Origin: Gammaproteobacteria bacterium
GTDB taxonomy: Bacteria > Pseudomonadota > Gammaproteobacteria > UWMA-0217
Length of the DNA stretch: 64,000 bases
Assembly (NCBI GenBank): GCA_026981985.1
Contig: JALSHZ010000114.1
Coordinates: forward strand, 1 to 64,000
Reading direction: 5' to 3'
Program-made: the position numbers and the translations under genes
Notes under the pieces: model-generated
What the model saw: only the letters and a program-made list of their open reading frames with translations
What the model was told of the DNA's origin: nothing
The model's database searches: none
Part shown: positions 50,963-61,726 of the stretch, one piece after another
How the letters are laid out: every line of letters begins with the position of its first letter
Numbering within the stretch: the first letter of the stretch is position 1

Positions 50963-52144
50963 ATGTCAATAATCAAGATGACCGACCTGGACCTGGCCGG
51001 AAAGCGTGTGCTGATCCGTGAAGACCTCAATGTGCCGATCAAGGATGGCAAGGTGGCATCCGACAAGCGTATTCGCGCGTCGATGCCGACCATCGAGCAT
51101 GCAATGAATGCGGGCGCCAAGGTCATGCTGATGTCCCACCTCGGGCGTCCGACCGAAGGCGAGCCGGCTGAGGAATTCTCGCTCCAGCCTGTTGCGGATC
51201 ACCTGTCCGGTCTGCTGGGCAAGGAAGTGCGTCTGATCAAGGACTATCTCGACAACCCGCCTCAGCTCGAAGATGGCGAAGTCGTCATCCTCGAAAACGT
51301 CCGCTTCAACAGGGGTGAAAAGGCAAACAATGAAACCCTTTCCAAGAAATACGCCGCGTTGTGCGACATCTATGTGATGGATGCTTTCGGTACGGCGCAT
51401 CGCGCACAGGCATCTACTCATGGTGTTGGTACTTTCGCGCCAGTTGCCTGCGCTGGCCCGCTGCTGGCCGGTGAGCTGGATGCGCTTGGCAAAGCGCTGA
51501 ACAATCCAAAGCGCCCAATGGTCGCGATTGTCGGTGGCTCCAAAGTATCCACCAAGCTGACGGTGCTGGAGTCATTGTCGCAGATCGTCGATCAGCTGAT
51601 CCCGGGTGGTGGCATCGCCAACACCTTCATCGCGGCGATGGGACACAATGTGGGTAAGTCACTCTATGAACAAGATCTGGTCGCGGAAGCCAAGCGCCTG
51701 ATGGAGGCGGCCAAGGCAAAAGGCGGCGAGATTCCCGTGCCTACCGATGTGGTTGTCGGCAAAGAGTTTTCCGAGTCGACCGAGGCTACTGTCAAGAAGG
51801 TCGAGGATGTCGCCGATGATGACATGATCTTCGATATCGGTCCTGAGACAGCCGCGCGCTTTGCCAGCATGATGAAGGAAGCGGGGACAATCGTCTGGAA
51901 TGGCCCGGTCGGTGTTTTCGAGTTCGATCAGTTTGCCGAAGGCACGAAGGTGCTGGGTGAGGCGATCGCAGAATCCGATGGATTCTCCATTGCCGGAGGT
52001 GGCGACACCCTGGCTGCCGTCGACAAGTATGGTCTGGCAGACCGGATTTCCTACATTTCCACTGGTGGCGGCGCCTTCCTCGAGTTCCTCGAAGGCAAGA
52101 AGCTGCCAGCGGTGGAAATGCTGGAACAGCGGGCCAAGGGGTAG
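50963..52144 (+). CDS. pgk: Phosphoglycerate kinase
   Basis: Start taken at ATG 50963 after [55 protein letters not shown]. Confidence 0.96.
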   Translation: MSIIKMTDLDLAGKRVLIREDLNVPIKDGKVASDKRIRASMPTIEHAMNAGAKVMLMSHLGRPTEGEPAEEFSLQPVADHLSGLLGKEVRLIKDYLDNPPQLEDGEVVILENVRFNRGEKANNETLSKKYAALCDIYVMDAFGTAHRAQASTHGVGTFAPVACAGPLLAGELDALGKALNNPKRPMVAIVGGSKVSTKLTVLESLSQIVDQLIPGGGIANTFIAAMGHNVGKSLYEQDLVAEAKRLMEAAKAKGGEIPVPTDVVVGKEFSESTEATVKKVEDVADDDMIFDIGPETAARFASMMKEAGTIVWNGPVGVFEFDQFAEGTKVLGEAIAESDGFSIAGGGDTLAAVDKYGLADRISYISTGGGAFLEFLEGKKLPAVEMLEQRAKG

Positions 52145-52153
52145 CAGTCGACA

Positions 52154-53638
52154 ATGAGCGACGGATCACCGATCTGCCACCGCAACTCCCGCGGCCTGCG
52201 GCGTACGAAGATTCTGGCGACGCTGGGGCCTGCCAGTGAATCACCAGAAATGCTCCGTGCGCTGGTCGAGGCGGGTGTCGACGTTGTGCGCATGAACTTT
52301 TCGCATGGCACGCGTGAAGATCACGTCAAGCGTGCGGAGATGATTCGCGAGGCGGCGGAAGACTGCGGTTGCGAGGTTGCCATCCTTGGTGATCTGCAAG
52401 GGCCGAAGATTCGCATCGAAAAGTTCGGCAGCGGCAGCGTTCAGCTTCAGGAGGGGGGGCATTTCATTCTCGATACCGCACTGGGCAGCAACGATGGCAA
52501 CGTCGAGCGTGTTGGTGTCACCTACAAGACGCTGGCGAGCGAGGTCTTTCCTGGCGATCTGCTATTGCTCGACGATGGACGAATTGTGCTACAGGTGGAG
52601 AAGGTCGAAGGGTCGGAGATCCACACCATTGTCGTTACCGGCGGTAAGTTGTCCAACAACAAGGGCATCAACCGTAAGGGGGGGGGGCTTTCAGCCTCTG
52701 CGCTGACCGAAAAGGACAAGCGCGATATCTTGCTCGCTGCCGAACTCGATGTCGACTATCTCGCCGTTTCTTTCCCACGAGATGGCAATGATATGCACGA
52801 GGCGCGCCGCCTGCTCAGTGAAGCTGGTAGCGAGGCTTGTCTCGTTGCCAAGATCGAGCGGGCTGAAGCGTTGGAGAACATCGACGAGATTCTGCAGGCT
52901 TCGGACGCGATCATGGTTGCGCGCGGTGATCTTGGCGTGGAAATTGGCGATGCCGAGTTACCTGCGGTGCAGAAGGATCTGATTCATAAAGCGCGGGTTT
53001 ATGATCGTATCGTCGTCACGGCGACGCAGATGATGGAGTCGATGATCGAAAACCCGATTCCTACCCGCGCCGAAGTTTTCGACGTTGCCAATGCCGTACT
53101 CGATGGTACTGATGCGGTGATGCTCTCTGGCGAGACCGCTGTTGGCAAATATCCTGCGAGGGTGGTCGAAGCCATGGGGGATATCTGCGTCGAGGCGGAA
53201 AAACAGTCGCTGGCGAGAAAATCCGATCATCGGATCAATACGACGTTTCAGCATATCGATGAAGCGATCGCGATGGCGACGATGTATACGGCTAACCATG
53301 CCAACGTCGCGGCGATTGCTGCCTTGACCGAGACCGGGTCGACGCCCAAGTGGATGTCGCGCATCAGCTCTGGTATTCCGATCTATGCAATGTCGCAACG
53401 CCCTAAGACGAGGCGCCGTGTAAAACTGTATCGGGGTGTTTACCCGGTGGATTTTCCCACGAGTACCACATCGCACGAACGTGTGAACATGACGGCGGTG
53501 GATATCCTCAAAAGACACAAGGTCGTCGAGGATGGCGATATCGTCATTATTACCAAGGGCGATCTGATGGGGGATGGCGGCGGCACCAATGCGATGAAGA
53601 TCGTGGTGGTCGGAAAGCTGGTCGAACCACTCGATTGA
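52154..53638 (+). CDS. pyk: Pyruvate kinase
   Basis: 494 aa: RRTKILATLGPASESPEMLRALVEAGVDVVRMNFSHG, ILGDLQGPKIRI, MVARGDLGVEIG, TDAVMLSGETAVGKYP. Confidence 0.96.
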   Translation: MSDGSPICHRNSRGLRRTKILATLGPASESPEMLRALVEAGVDVVRMNFSHGTREDHVKRAEMIREAAEDCGCEVAILGDLQGPKIRIEKFGSGSVQLQEGGHFILDTALGSNDGNVERVGVTYKTLASEVFPGDLLLLDDGRIVLQVEKVEGSEIHTIVVTGGKLSNNKGINRKGGGLSASALTEKDKRDILLAAELDVDYLAVSFPRDGNDMHEARRLLSEAGSEACLVAKIERAEALENIDEILQASDAIMVARGDLGVEIGDAELPAVQKDLIHKARVYDRIVVTATQMMESMIENPIPTRAEVFDVANAVLDGTDAVMLSGETAVGKYPARVVEAMGDICVEAEKQSLARKSDHRINTTFQHIDEAIAMATMYTANHANVAAIAALTETGSTPKWMSRISSGIPIYAMSQRPKTRRRVKLYRGVYPVDFPTSTTSHERVNMTAVDILKRHKVVEDGDIVIITKGDLMGDGGGTNAMKIVVVGKLVEPLD

Positions 53639-53741
53639 GGGTGAGGCTTCCCTTCCGGCCATGTATGAATTTCCATTGCGGTTGTCGACCGGGATAACCT
53701 GTAGCGGTTTTGCTGGATAGATCAACAATCGTTATTTATAG

Positions 53742-53815
53742 GTAACTGTTCAGCGCTCGCTCAAGTACAACCGTAACTGCCCAGAGAGTGGTCCGATAGA
53801 TCAAGAACTGCTCAG
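53742..53815. repeat. Three copies of a GTAACTGYYCAG-like motif at 31-bp spacing
   Basis: GTAACTGTTCAGC (53742), GTAACTGCCCAG (53773) and agAACTGCTCAG (53804), exactly 31 bp apart, just upstream of fba. Confidence 0.5.
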
Positions 53816-53850
53816 AATTTTTTTATCACTAAAGAAAGGAGACAAGTCTT

Positions 53851-54915
53851 ATGGCACTGATCTCAATGCGTCAACTTCTCGATCATGCCGCCGAAAATGG
53901 CTATGGCATGCCTGCATTCAACGTCAACAACATGGAGCAGGTTCACGCCATTATGCAGGCGGCGGATGAAACCAATTCACCTGTCATCATGCAAGGTTCC
54001 GCTGGCGCGCGTTCCTATGCTGGCGAGCCGTTCCTGCGTCACCTGATTTCAGCTGCCGTGGAAATGTATCCGCATATCCCCGTGGTCATGCACCAGGATC
54101 ACGGCTCCGAGCCGGCGGTATGTCTGCGTTCGATCCAGTCCGGTTTCACCTCGGTGATGATGGATGGCTCGCTGATGGCCGATATGAAAACCCCGGCTTC
54201 TTTTGAATACAACGTAGAGGTCACTCGCAAGGTCGTCGAAATGGCCCATGCTGGTGGTGTTTCGGTTGAAGGCGAGCTGGGCTGCCTGGGCTCGCTGGAA
54301 ACCGGCGAGATGGGTGAAGAAGACGGCCACGGCGCAGAAGGCAAGCTGGACATGGATCAGCTGCTGACCGATCCCGAAGAAGCGGCCGAGTTCGTCAAGC
54401 AGACCGGCGTTGACGCGCTGGCGATTGCGATTGGTACTTCTCACGGTGCCTACAAGTTCACCAAGGAGCCGACTGGCGATATCCTGCGGATCGACCGTAT
54501 CAAGGAAATTCACGCCCGCCTGCCCAACACGCATCTGGTCATGCACGGTTCTTCATCTGTTCCCCAGGATTGGTTGGAGATCATCAACAGCTACGGCGGT
54601 GACATGGGCCAAACCTATGGTGTGCCCGTTGAGGAGATCGTCGAAGGCATCAAGAATGGCGTTCGCAAAGTCAATATCGATACCGACCTGCGCATGGCCT
54701 CCACCGGAGCGATTCGCAAGCATCTGGCAGAAAACCCGTCGAACTTCGATCCGCGCAAATTCCTCAAAGCGTCTACTGAGGCGATGAAGGATATCTGCAA
54801 GGCGCGTTATGAAGCGTTCGGTTGTGCAGGACAGGCTGACAAGATCAAGCCCGTCTCGCTGGAAGTGATGTACAAGCGTTACGAATCGGGAGAGCTGGAC
54901 CAGAAGGTCAGCTGA
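53851..54915 (+). CDS. fba: Fructose-bisphosphate aldolase, class II
   Basis: 354 aa: [77 protein letters not shown]. Confidence 0.96.
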   Translation: MALISMRQLLDHAAENGYGMPAFNVNNMEQVHAIMQAADETNSPVIMQGSAGARSYAGEPFLRHLISAAVEMYPHIPVVMHQDHGSEPAVCLRSIQSGFTSVMMDGSLMADMKTPASFEYNVEVTRKVVEMAHAGGVSVEGELGCLGSLETGEMGEEDGHGAEGKLDMDQLLTDPEEAAEFVKQTGVDALAIAIGTSHGAYKFTKEPTGDILRIDRIKEIHARLPNTHLVMHGSSSVPQDWLEIINSYGGDMGQTYGVPVEEIVEGIKNGVRKVNIDTDLRMASTGAIRKHLAENPSNFDPRKFLKASTEAMKDICKARYEAFGCAGQADKIKPVSLEVMYKRYESGELDQKVS

Positions 54916-54924
54916 TTGAGGTTG

Positions 54925-54960
54925 GCCCGGCATTGCCACCGGGTGGCGATAATGCCGGGC
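54925..54960 (+). terminator. Nested hairpin downstream of fba
   Basis: GCCCGGCATT...AATGCCGGGC 10-bp stem enclosing a GCCAC/GTGGC inner stem. Confidence 0.45.
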
Positions 54961-54973
54961 TGGATAGATGCTG

Positions 54974-55005
54974 AAAAGGGCGGTTGCTTGCAACCGCCCT
55001 TTTTC
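54974..55005 (+). terminator. Intrinsic terminator after fba
   Basis: Perfect stem AAAAGGGCGGTTGC-TT-GCAACCGCCCTTTT with a terminal T tract. Confidence 0.85.
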
Positions 55006-55028
55006 GTTGCAAGCAGTGAAGGGGTTAC

Positions 55029-55229
55029 ATGATATTGAGGGTTTTTCTCATTTTGCACTGGGTAGGTATTGGTCTCGTTGCGCTGGGGCTCTACCTTTGG
55101 TTGTTTTCGGCTGCGAAAGCGGGTGACGTCAGTCAGATGGTCTGGACGGCCACGGCCTTTGGTCTGGGTGGTTTACTGATGTCACCGTACCCGGTGGTCA
55201 AGGCTTTCCAGTGGATGTCCAGAAAGTGA
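55029..55229 (+). CDS. Small two-TM membrane protein, function unknown
   Basis: 66 aa, hydrophobic: MILRVFLILHWVGIGLVALGLYLWLFSAAK...FGLGGLLMSPYPVVKAFQWMSRK. Confidence 0.6.
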   Translation: MILRVFLILHWVGIGLVALGLYLWLFSAAKAGDVSQMVWTATAFGLGGLLMSPYPVVKAFQWMSRK

Positions 55230-55865
55230 CAGCAGTTCGCTGACATTGAGGTTTCCACCATAGCCAAGTGAAATGACCGGTCGGGATTGCAGCTCACGTA
55301 ACAGCGAAGCATTGCTGCTGATAGCTTGGCCTGGCTCGGTCTCGCTCAATACGATGGCCAGTGTTTCCAGGCCATGCTGTGCAATGGCGGCCAGTGTCAG
55401 CAAGACATGATTGATACAGCCAAGCCGGTTGGCCGCGACGAGTATCACGGGATAACCAAGCGCAGCTGCCAGATCGGCATTTAGCACCTGTTCGGCCAGG
55501 GGTGAATAGAAACCACCCGCACCTTCGACAATGGCCAGCGCTTCCCCCTTGTTTTCGCAGGCCATGATCAGTTGATCGAGTGTCAACTCAGCCCCTTGTT
55601 CCCTTGCCGCAACAAGGGGTGCGATGGGTGCCTCAAAACAGTAAGAACAGATCTGCTCCAGTGGAATGCTGTCATCCAGTGCCTGCCGATAGCGCCAGGC
55701 ATCGGCCGGGCGGAGGCCAGCGGCGGTAGCTGCGCAGCCGGATTCTACGGGTTTGCGTGCGGTCACGGAGATGCCATGTTGCCACAGCTGGGCTACAATC
55801 TGGGCGCCGATTTCCGTCTTGCCAACTTCGGTGTCCGTTCCCGTGATGAATAAGCCTTTGAGCAT
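55182..55865 (-). CDS. bioD: Dethiobiotin synthetase
   Basis: Start taken at ATG 55865 (MLKGLFITGTDTEVGKTEIGAQIVAQL); ARKPVESGC, IVEGAGGFYSPL. Confidence 0.93.
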   Translation of the reverse strand: MLKGLFITGTDTEVGKTEIGAQIVAQLWQHGISVTARKPVESGCAATAAGLRPADAWRYRQALDDSIPLEQICSYCFEAPIAPLVAAREQGAELTLDQLIMACENKGEALAIVEGAGGFYSPLAEQVLNADLAAALGYPVILVAANRLGCINHVLLTLAAIAQHGLETLAIVLSETEPGQAISSNASLLRELQSRPVISLGYGGNLNVSELLSLSGHPLESLDHRVR

Positions 55866-55939
55866 CTCCCGATTCCTGTTCCGCAGCTGATCCGCAATAC
55901 TGCATAATCCCGTGGACACTGTCACCGGAAATTCTTTCC

Positions 55940-57007
55940 ATGTCCCTAACCCAGAATGCCTCGCTCGCGTCCCTCAACAGTTTTGGCGTCGAAGCTCGAG
56001 CCAGATACCTGCTGCGTGCGAAGTCTGCGATCGCGATCCTCGATGCGCTGGCTGACCCCGAATTGCGCGACTTGCCGCGTCTGTTGCTTGGCGGCGGCTC
56101 GAATATGTTGTTCGTGGCGGACTGGCCGGGGATCGTCATCCAGCTTGAAGCTGGCGGTATCGACGTGGTGGGGGAGGTGGACGGCAAGGTGCTTGTACGA
56201 GCCGCTGCAGGCGAGCGCTGGGACGACTTGGTTCGCCACACCATCGACATGGGATACGCGGGGCTGGAAAATCTGTCGTTGATTCCTGGCTGTGTTGGCG
56301 CAGCGCCGATTCAGAATATCGGTGCCTATGGTGTCGAGCTGTCGCAGTTGTTCCATCAGCTGGAAGTCATCGATTTGCAGACCGGCGAGACGATCATGAT
56401 GGACCGGCAGCGTTGTGCGTTTGGCTATCGTGACAGCTGGTTCAAGCGGCAGCAGGCGGGGCGCTATCTGATTGTCTCGGTAACGGTGGCACTGCCACGA
56501 GAACCATCGTGGTTGCTGGGCTATGGCGAGCTGGCCGACGAGGTGGCGCGCCGTGGCGATGGCAATATCAGCGCCGCGCTGATCCGCGGGGTCGTCTGTG
56601 ATATTCGTCGCCGCAAACTGCCGGATCCTGATGTGTTGGGGAATGCCGGCAGCTTTTTCAAGAACCCGCTGCTAACAGCAGCACAGGCTGAAGCGCTGCG
56701 TGCGCGCCACCCGGATGCCCCCCTCTATGCCTTCGGCTCGGCGTTCAAGCTGTCGGCGGGATGGTTGATCGAGCATTGCGGCTGGAAGGGGCGTCGGCGG
56801 GGCGACGCGGGTGTGTCGGCACAACACGCGCTGGTGCTGGTGAACTACGGTCAGGCGAGCGGTGCGGAGATATGGTCGCTGGCGACCGAGATCATCGCCG
56901 ATGTGGCCGAGCGCTTTGGCATTGTGCTGGAACCGGAGCCGAGAATTCTGGGTGTTGACCCTACAGAATCAGAAAAACCGCTACCGCCAGCGCCGAAATC
57001 AGGCTGA
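55940..57007 (+). CDS. murB: UDP-N-acetylmuramate dehydrogenase
   Basis: 355 aa: LNSFGVEARARYLLRA, LLLGGGSNMLF, GYAGLENLSLIPGCVGAAPIQNIGAYG, FGYRDSWFK, NAGSFFKNP. Confidence 0.95.
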   Translation: MSLTQNASLASLNSFGVEARARYLLRAKSAIAILDALADPELRDLPRLLLGGGSNMLFVADWPGIVIQLEAGGIDVVGEVDGKVLVRAAAGERWDDLVRHTIDMGYAGLENLSLIPGCVGAAPIQNIGAYGVELSQLFHQLEVIDLQTGETIMMDRQRCAFGYRDSWFKRQQAGRYLIVSVTVALPREPSWLLGYGELADEVARRGDGNISAALIRGVVCDIRRRKLPDPDVLGNAGSFFKNPLLTAAQAEALRARHPDAPLYAFGSAFKLSAGWLIEHCGWKGRRRGDAGVSAQHALVLVNYGQASGAEIWSLATEIIADVAERFGIVLEPEPRILGVDPTESEKPLPPAPKSG

Positions 57008-57311
57008 TGGATGTGACGGGGGTAATGATCAGCCCACTGTGGGTAAACATCAGAAATGCCGCTTCGGCCACAATGATCGCTACCGCAAACCCCAGTGCGC
57101 GCGAGGGCTTGAGCCAGCCGGTTTCGTTGGCGAGGGAGATGATGGCAAGACCAAGAAAGGCGGCACCCATCATGCCCGCATAGGCCAGATTGAGTGGGCC
57201 ATCGGAAAAATGCCCATGCACCAGCTCTGGTCTGATCATCATCAGTAATCCCCAGATGCCGAATACGAGAATGGCAGCAAAGAGTGCGAATCTTCTGAGG
57301 GGGTCGGGCAT
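56961..57311 (-). CDS. Four-TM small membrane protein, function unknown
   Basis: Start taken at ATG 57311 after GGAGA. MPDPLRRFALFAAILVFGIWGLLMMIRPELVHGHFSDGPLNLAYAGMMGAAFLGLAI. Confidence 0.65.
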   Translation of the reverse strand: MPDPLRRFALFAAILVFGIWGLLMMIRPELVHGHFSDGPLNLAYAGMMGAAFLGLAIISLANETGWLKPSRALGFAVAIIVAEAAFLMFTHSGLIITPVTSISLISALAVAVFLIL

Positions 57312-57615
57312 GGTAAGGTCTCCTTTGGCAGTAGCTATATTTATGCTTGGCATCTTGCGGTGAAACTATAGGCAATACAAGCACTTATCATGCCGTCCGA
57401 CTGGGGTTAATGGTGCTTTGTCGGGTCTTTGTTGATTTAAGTCATTAGTTTTGATGAAAAAAGGATGAGTGGCTGAATATTCCAGATAAGTTGTGTCGGG
57501 CAGCGATCAGGAAAGATTCCCGGAATACACCGGATCATGCCGCGCCGTTGCGCTTTGTTTTTGACGTAATCGGGCCGATTGTGCGAGGCTACCGCCTTTT
57601 CCAACGGGGCAGTCA

Positions 57616-58467
57616 GTGAAACTCACCGTCGAGCAATTCAGGCGCAGGGAACACAAGAGCATCACTTTGCTTGGCATGTCCGGCGTGGGCAAGACACGGC
57701 TGTCGTGCATCCTGCGCGAGGCGGACTGGTTTCACTATTCGGGCGACTATCGAATCGGCACCCGGTATCTGGATGAGCCGATTCTGGACAATATCAAGCG
57801 CCAGGCCATGCAGGTGCCGTTTCTGCGCGATTTACTGCGTTCCGATTCGATCTCCATCCACAACAATCTGACGATCGATCACCTCAAGCCGGTATCGAGT
57901 TTTCTCGGCAAGTTGGGCAACCCGGAGCTGGGTGGTTTGCCGCTGGCCGAATACAAGCATCGTCAGCGCCTTCACCTCAACGCTGAAATCGCAGCGATGA
58001 AAGATGTTCCCGCATTTATCGAGAAGGCGCAGTCGATCTACGGCTATGAAAATTTTATCAATGATGCCGGTGGCAGCGTCTGTGAGCTGGATGATCAGGC
58101 GGTTCTCGATGTGCTTGATCGGCATACGCTGATCGTCTATATCCAGGCGACGGCCGAGGATGAGCAGGTATTGATCGAGCGGGCAAAATCCGCGCCCAAG
58201 CCGTTGTTCTATCGCGAGCCATTTCTCGATGAGTTGCTCGATGATTACATGACGGAAAAAGCGTTGCAGTTTCCCTCCCAGATCGAACCTGATGATTTCG
58301 TGCGCTGGAGTTTTCCCCGGTTGTTCTATTCGCGTATTCCGCGTTACGAGGCCATCGCCAACAGCTATGGCTACACCGTCACCACCGATGAGATTGCCAA
58401 GGTCAATGACGCTCGAGATTTTGTCGAGCTGTTGGAGGACGCGATAGGGAGAGACACATGCCGATAG
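57616..58467 (+). CDS. P-loop ATPase-like protein of unknown function
   Basis: 283 aa: Walker A LLGMSGVGKTRLSCIL near the N-terminus; overlaps metA by 10 nt. Confidence 0.8.
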   Translation: MKLTVEQFRRREHKSITLLGMSGVGKTRLSCILREADWFHYSGDYRIGTRYLDEPILDNIKRQAMQVPFLRDLLRSDSISIHNNLTIDHLKPVSSFLGKLGNPELGGLPLAEYKHRQRLHLNAEIAAMKDVPAFIEKAQSIYGYENFINDAGGSVCELDDQAVLDVLDRHTLIVYIQATAEDEQVLIERAKSAPKPLFYREPFLDELLDDYMTEKALQFPSQIEPDDFVRWSFPRLFYSRIPRYEAIANSYGYTVTTDEIAKVNDARDFVELLEDAIGRDTCR

Positions 58468-59549
58468 TTGCCAATTCCGATCTGCCAACGTTCGGCCGGC
58501 TGCGGCAGCAGGGGCATATCATCCTCACGCCCGAGCGGGCGGCGCATCAGGATATCCGCGGCCTGCATGTGGGGCTGCTGAACATGATGCCCGATGCAGC
58601 AATGGAAGCAACCGAACGCCAGTTCTTCCGCCTGCTGGGAGAGAGCAACCCGATTGCGCAGTTCTTTTTGCACCCGTTCACCATCGACGAGATACCCCGG
58701 GGTGAAAAGGCAGCAGCCCATGTCGCCAAATACTACCGCGCGTTCGAGGAGATCGCGGCAGAAGGGCTTGATGCGCTGATCATCACCGGCGCCAATGTTA
58801 CGCAACCCAACCTGGCGCTGGAGCCATTCTGGGAACCGCTGACACGCATCATGGACTGGGCCGAGGAAAACGTCACCTCGACGCTCTACTCCTGCCTGGC
58901 CACCCATGCCGGGTTGCAGCATCGCTATGGTCAGAAACGCCGACGCTTGCCGACCAAGCGCTGGGGGGTGTTCGAGCATCGTGTGGTCGATCGTCGTCAC
59001 CCGCTGGTCATGGACATCAACAGCCGTTTCGATGTGCCCCATTCACGTTTCAATCAGGTTGATCGCAGCATGTTCGATGCAGCGGGGCTGCGGGTGTTGA
59101 TCGAAAGCGACAAGGCTGGTGTGCATCTGGCGGTCAGCCCCGACCTGCTGCGGACAGTCTATTTTCAAGGGCATCCGGAATACGACACCATCAGCCTGCT
59201 GAAGGAATACAAGCGTGAAGTGCTGCTGTATCTGCATGGTCAGCGTGACGACTATCCACCTTTCCCGGATCACTACTTCGATATCTATTGCCGATCGATC
59301 ATGAATGACTATCGCGAGGTTGCAGAGCGGGCGATGGCAATGGGCAAGGCGCTACCCGAATTCCCGGAGAAGTTGATCATCGATCGCCTCGACAATACCT
59401 GGCACGATACCGGCGAGGCCATCGTCGGCAATTGGATGGGGCTGGTCTATCAGGTGACGAACGCCGATCGGCGCGTCTCCTTCATGGATGGTATCGACCC
59501 CAACGATCCGCTGGGGTTACTGGCTGCGGAGCGCGAAGCCTCGCGGTAA
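58458..59549 (+). CDS. metA: Homoserine O-succinyltransferase (MetA family)
   Basis: 363 aa: LHVGLLNMMPDAAMEATERQFFRLLGESNP, DALIITGANVTQPNLALEPFWEPL, STLYSCLATHAGLQHRYG, YFQGHPEYDTISLLKEYKREV. Confidence 0.88.
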   Translation: MPIVANSDLPTFGRLRQQGHIILTPERAAHQDIRGLHVGLLNMMPDAAMEATERQFFRLLGESNPIAQFFLHPFTIDEIPRGEKAAAHVAKYYRAFEEIAAEGLDALIITGANVTQPNLALEPFWEPLTRIMDWAEENVTSTLYSCLATHAGLQHRYGQKRRRLPTKRWGVFEHRVVDRRHPLVMDINSRFDVPHSRFNQVDRSMFDAAGLRVLIESDKAGVHLAVSPDLLRTVYFQGHPEYDTISLLKEYKREVLLYLHGQRDDYPPFPDHYFDIYCRSIMNDYREVAERAMAMGKALPEFPEKLIIDRLDNTWHDTGEAIVGNWMGLVYQVTNADRRVSFMDGIDPNDPLGLLAAEREASR

Positions 59550-60014
59550 CACGCGCCTCGCCCCGGTCAGCGAGCGGCGCCAGTAGCGATCGTTGAGACG
59601 GCTACGGGTCACCCCCGCCGACGTCGATGCATGAATAAACTGGTTGTCGCCCATGTAGATTCCCACATGGCGGTTGCCACGCGCGGGCCGGAAAAACAGT
59701 AGATCACCCGGTCGTAACCAGCGGCTGTGAATGCCTTGCCCTACGCGCTGCTGCTCCCGGGTCGTGCGTGGCAGCCGAATGTCGAATGCCTCCTGATAGG
59801 CCTGCCGGACAAATGCCGAACAATCCATTCCCCGCCGATCGCTGCCACCCAAACGGTAAGGCGTACCTTTCCAGTGTGCGAAAGCCTGTGTCAGTCGCTG
59901 TGCCACTTCATTGGGCTGGTGAACGGCACGCTCAGGTGGCATCACGGCTTGTGAGGCGCAACCCGCGAGTCCGATGCTGATGACCAGCAACGCGATTCCT
60001 CTCATCCTGATCAT
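59517..60014 (-). CDS. NlpC/P60 (C40) family lipoprotein peptidase
   Basis: 165 aa: lipobox ISIGLAGCAS; GTPYRLGGSDRRGMDCSAFVRQAYQEAF; NRHVGIYMGDNQFIHAST. Confidence 0.92.
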   Translation of the reverse strand: MIRMRGIALLVISIGLAGCASQAVMPPERAVHQPNEVAQRLTQAFAHWKGTPYRLGGSDRRGMDCSAFVRQAYQEAFDIRLPRTTREQQRVGQGIHSRWLRPGDLLFFRPARGNRHVGIYMGDNQFIHASTSAGVTRSRLNDRYWRRSLTGARRVLPRGFALRSQ

Positions 60015-60490
60015 AATGGCCTCTCGCTACCATCCGGCCTCAGCAGGTCAGGCTTGCCACTGCGCCGGCGTATCCAGTTGATCGACTTATAAACCGAATC
60101 CTTGCTGATAAGCCAGCGTTCAAAACGGTACTTGCCGGGAAAGTTGATCAACAGCACCCCAATCAGCATCGTCAGCAAACCCTGCCCCGGCAGCACCAGC
60201 ATGGCCAGGCCGATGACAAAGCAAAAGATGCCGAACAGGTTCTTGATCACGAGAATGGTGATGTAGATAGCCGGGTGATAGGCGCGCAGGCGGCTCTCGT
60301 GCCGCTTCACGTCGATAAAGTAGTCATCCGGGATCTTCGTGATCAGCCAGGGAATGACCAAGATCGTACCAACCAACGTCAGCACGGACAGCCCCGCCAA
60401 GTGGTAACCCCAGTCCTGCAGAAAAGGGAGGATTTGTGCCGTTACCTGCATTGTCACATTATGCGTTTTATCGGCTGCCGACAGTAGCAC
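60011..60490 (-). CDS. PGPGW-type putative transmembrane protein
   Basis: 159 aa with multiple TM segments and 'GLAMLVLPGQGLLTMLIGVLLINFPGKYRFERWL'. Confidence 0.75.
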   Translation of the reverse strand: MLLSAADKTHNVTMQVTAQILPFLQDWGYHLAGLSVLTLVGTILVIPWLITKIPDDYFIDVKRHESRLRAYHPAIYITILVIKNLFGIFCFVIGLAMLVLPGQGLLTMLIGVLLINFPGKYRFERWLISKDSVYKSINWIRRRSGKPDLLRPDGSERPL

Positions 60491-60532
60491 ATAGCGGCTA
60501 GCGGGCGAATTAACCAGCGCTGATCTGAGCTG

Positions 60533-61726
60533 TTATGCGTCCATTTTCCTGCCGACCGAATGGCTGCCCTCAATGCTGGCACAGAGCCGTCGTATCATCT
60601 GATCGATTTCATGCTCGGATACCGTCAGCGCAGGCATGAAGCGCAGCGTGTCCGGTCGTGGTGCATTGAGTAAAAGCCCTTGCTTGAATGCCTTGGCAGC
60701 GATGTTGGGTGCGCTGATTTGCCCCGTGTCCAGTGCCAGTAGCAAGCCTTTGCCACGGACTTTGCCAAGCTGGAATGCTTGCGAAATCTCGCCCAGTCGA
60801 TCGCTCAGGTAGGCTGACTTACGCTGTACAGAATCGAGAAAACCTGGCTGTAGCAGCGTGTCGATAACAGCCTGGCCGGCAGCGCACACCAGCGGGTTGC
60901 CGTTGAAGGTACCTCCCTGATCTCCCGGCTCGAAACAGCTGAACCGTTTCTTTGTCAGCAAGGCGGCAAGCGGTACGCCGCCACCGATCCCTTTGCCGAG
61001 CGTCATGATGTCGGGTTCGATGCCAAACTGCTCGTAGGCAAACAGCGTGCCGGTACGCCCCATGCCGGTTTGTACCTCGTCAACAATCAGCAGCAGCCCA
61101 TGCTTGCGAGCGAGCCGGGAAAGCTCGTGCAGGAACTCAGCCGTCGCAGGAATCACGCCTGCCTCGCCCTGGATGAGTTCGAGCATGATGGCAAGGCTAT
61201 CGTTGTCGACTGCCGCTTCCACCGCGCTGATATCGTTGTAAGGCACCTTGATAAAGCCGGAAACCACCGGTGGAAACAGTTCATCCCAGCCTGGCTTGCC
61301 AGTTGCGGCCATGGTGGCGAGTGTTCTGCCATGGAAGCCATGCTCGAAGGTGATGATCTTGTATGCACCCTCTCGATTGATGGCACCCCATTTGCGTGCC
61401 AGTTTGATTGCGCCTTCGTTAGCTTCGGCACCGCTGTTGGTGAAAAATACTTCGTCGAAAACACTGTTGGCGGTGAGCTGCTGTGCCAGGCCGATCATTG
61501 CCTTGTTATAGAAAGCTGGGCTGGGGTTGAGCAGCGACTCGGCCTGTTTCTGTAGTGCGCTGACGACAGCCGGGTGGCAATGCCCGAGCGAATTGACGGC
61601 CCAGCCCTGGATAAAGTCGAGCCACAACGTACCCTGTTCATCCTCGAGCCACGAGCCTTTTCCTGAAACGAAGATGGTACTCGGGCGATCTATAATCGGC
61701 ATGATGTAGGGGTGGAGGTCGCTCAT
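60533..61726 (-). CDS. argD: Acetylornithine/aspartate aminotransferase family (class III PLP)
   Basis: 397 aa: [77 protein letters not shown]. Confidence 0.9.
   Translation of the reverse strand: MSDLHPYIMPIIDRPSTIFVSGKGSWLEDEQGTLWLDFIQGWAVNSLGHCHPAVVSALQKQAESLLNPSPAFYNKAMIGLAQQLTANSVFDEVFFTNSGAEANEGAIKLARKWGAINREGAYKIITFEHGFHGRTLATMAATGKPGWDELFPPVVSGFIKVPYNDISAVEAAVDNDSLAIMLELIQGEAGVIPATAEFLHELSRLARKHGLLLIVDEVQTGMGRTGTLFAYEQFGIEPDIMTLGKGIGGGVPLAALLTKKRFSCFEPGDQGGTFNGNPLVCAAGQAVIDTLLQPGFLDSVQRKSAYLSDRLGEISQAFQLGKVRGKGLLLALDTGQISAPNIAAKAFKQGLLLNAPRPDTLRFMPALTVSEHEIDQMIRRLCASIEGSHSVGRKMDA

Noticed and set aside
53742-53815. CRISPR-like spacing of a repeated motif
   Set aside because: Only ~12 bp repeats, three imperfect copies, no leader and no cas genes; not a CRISPR array.
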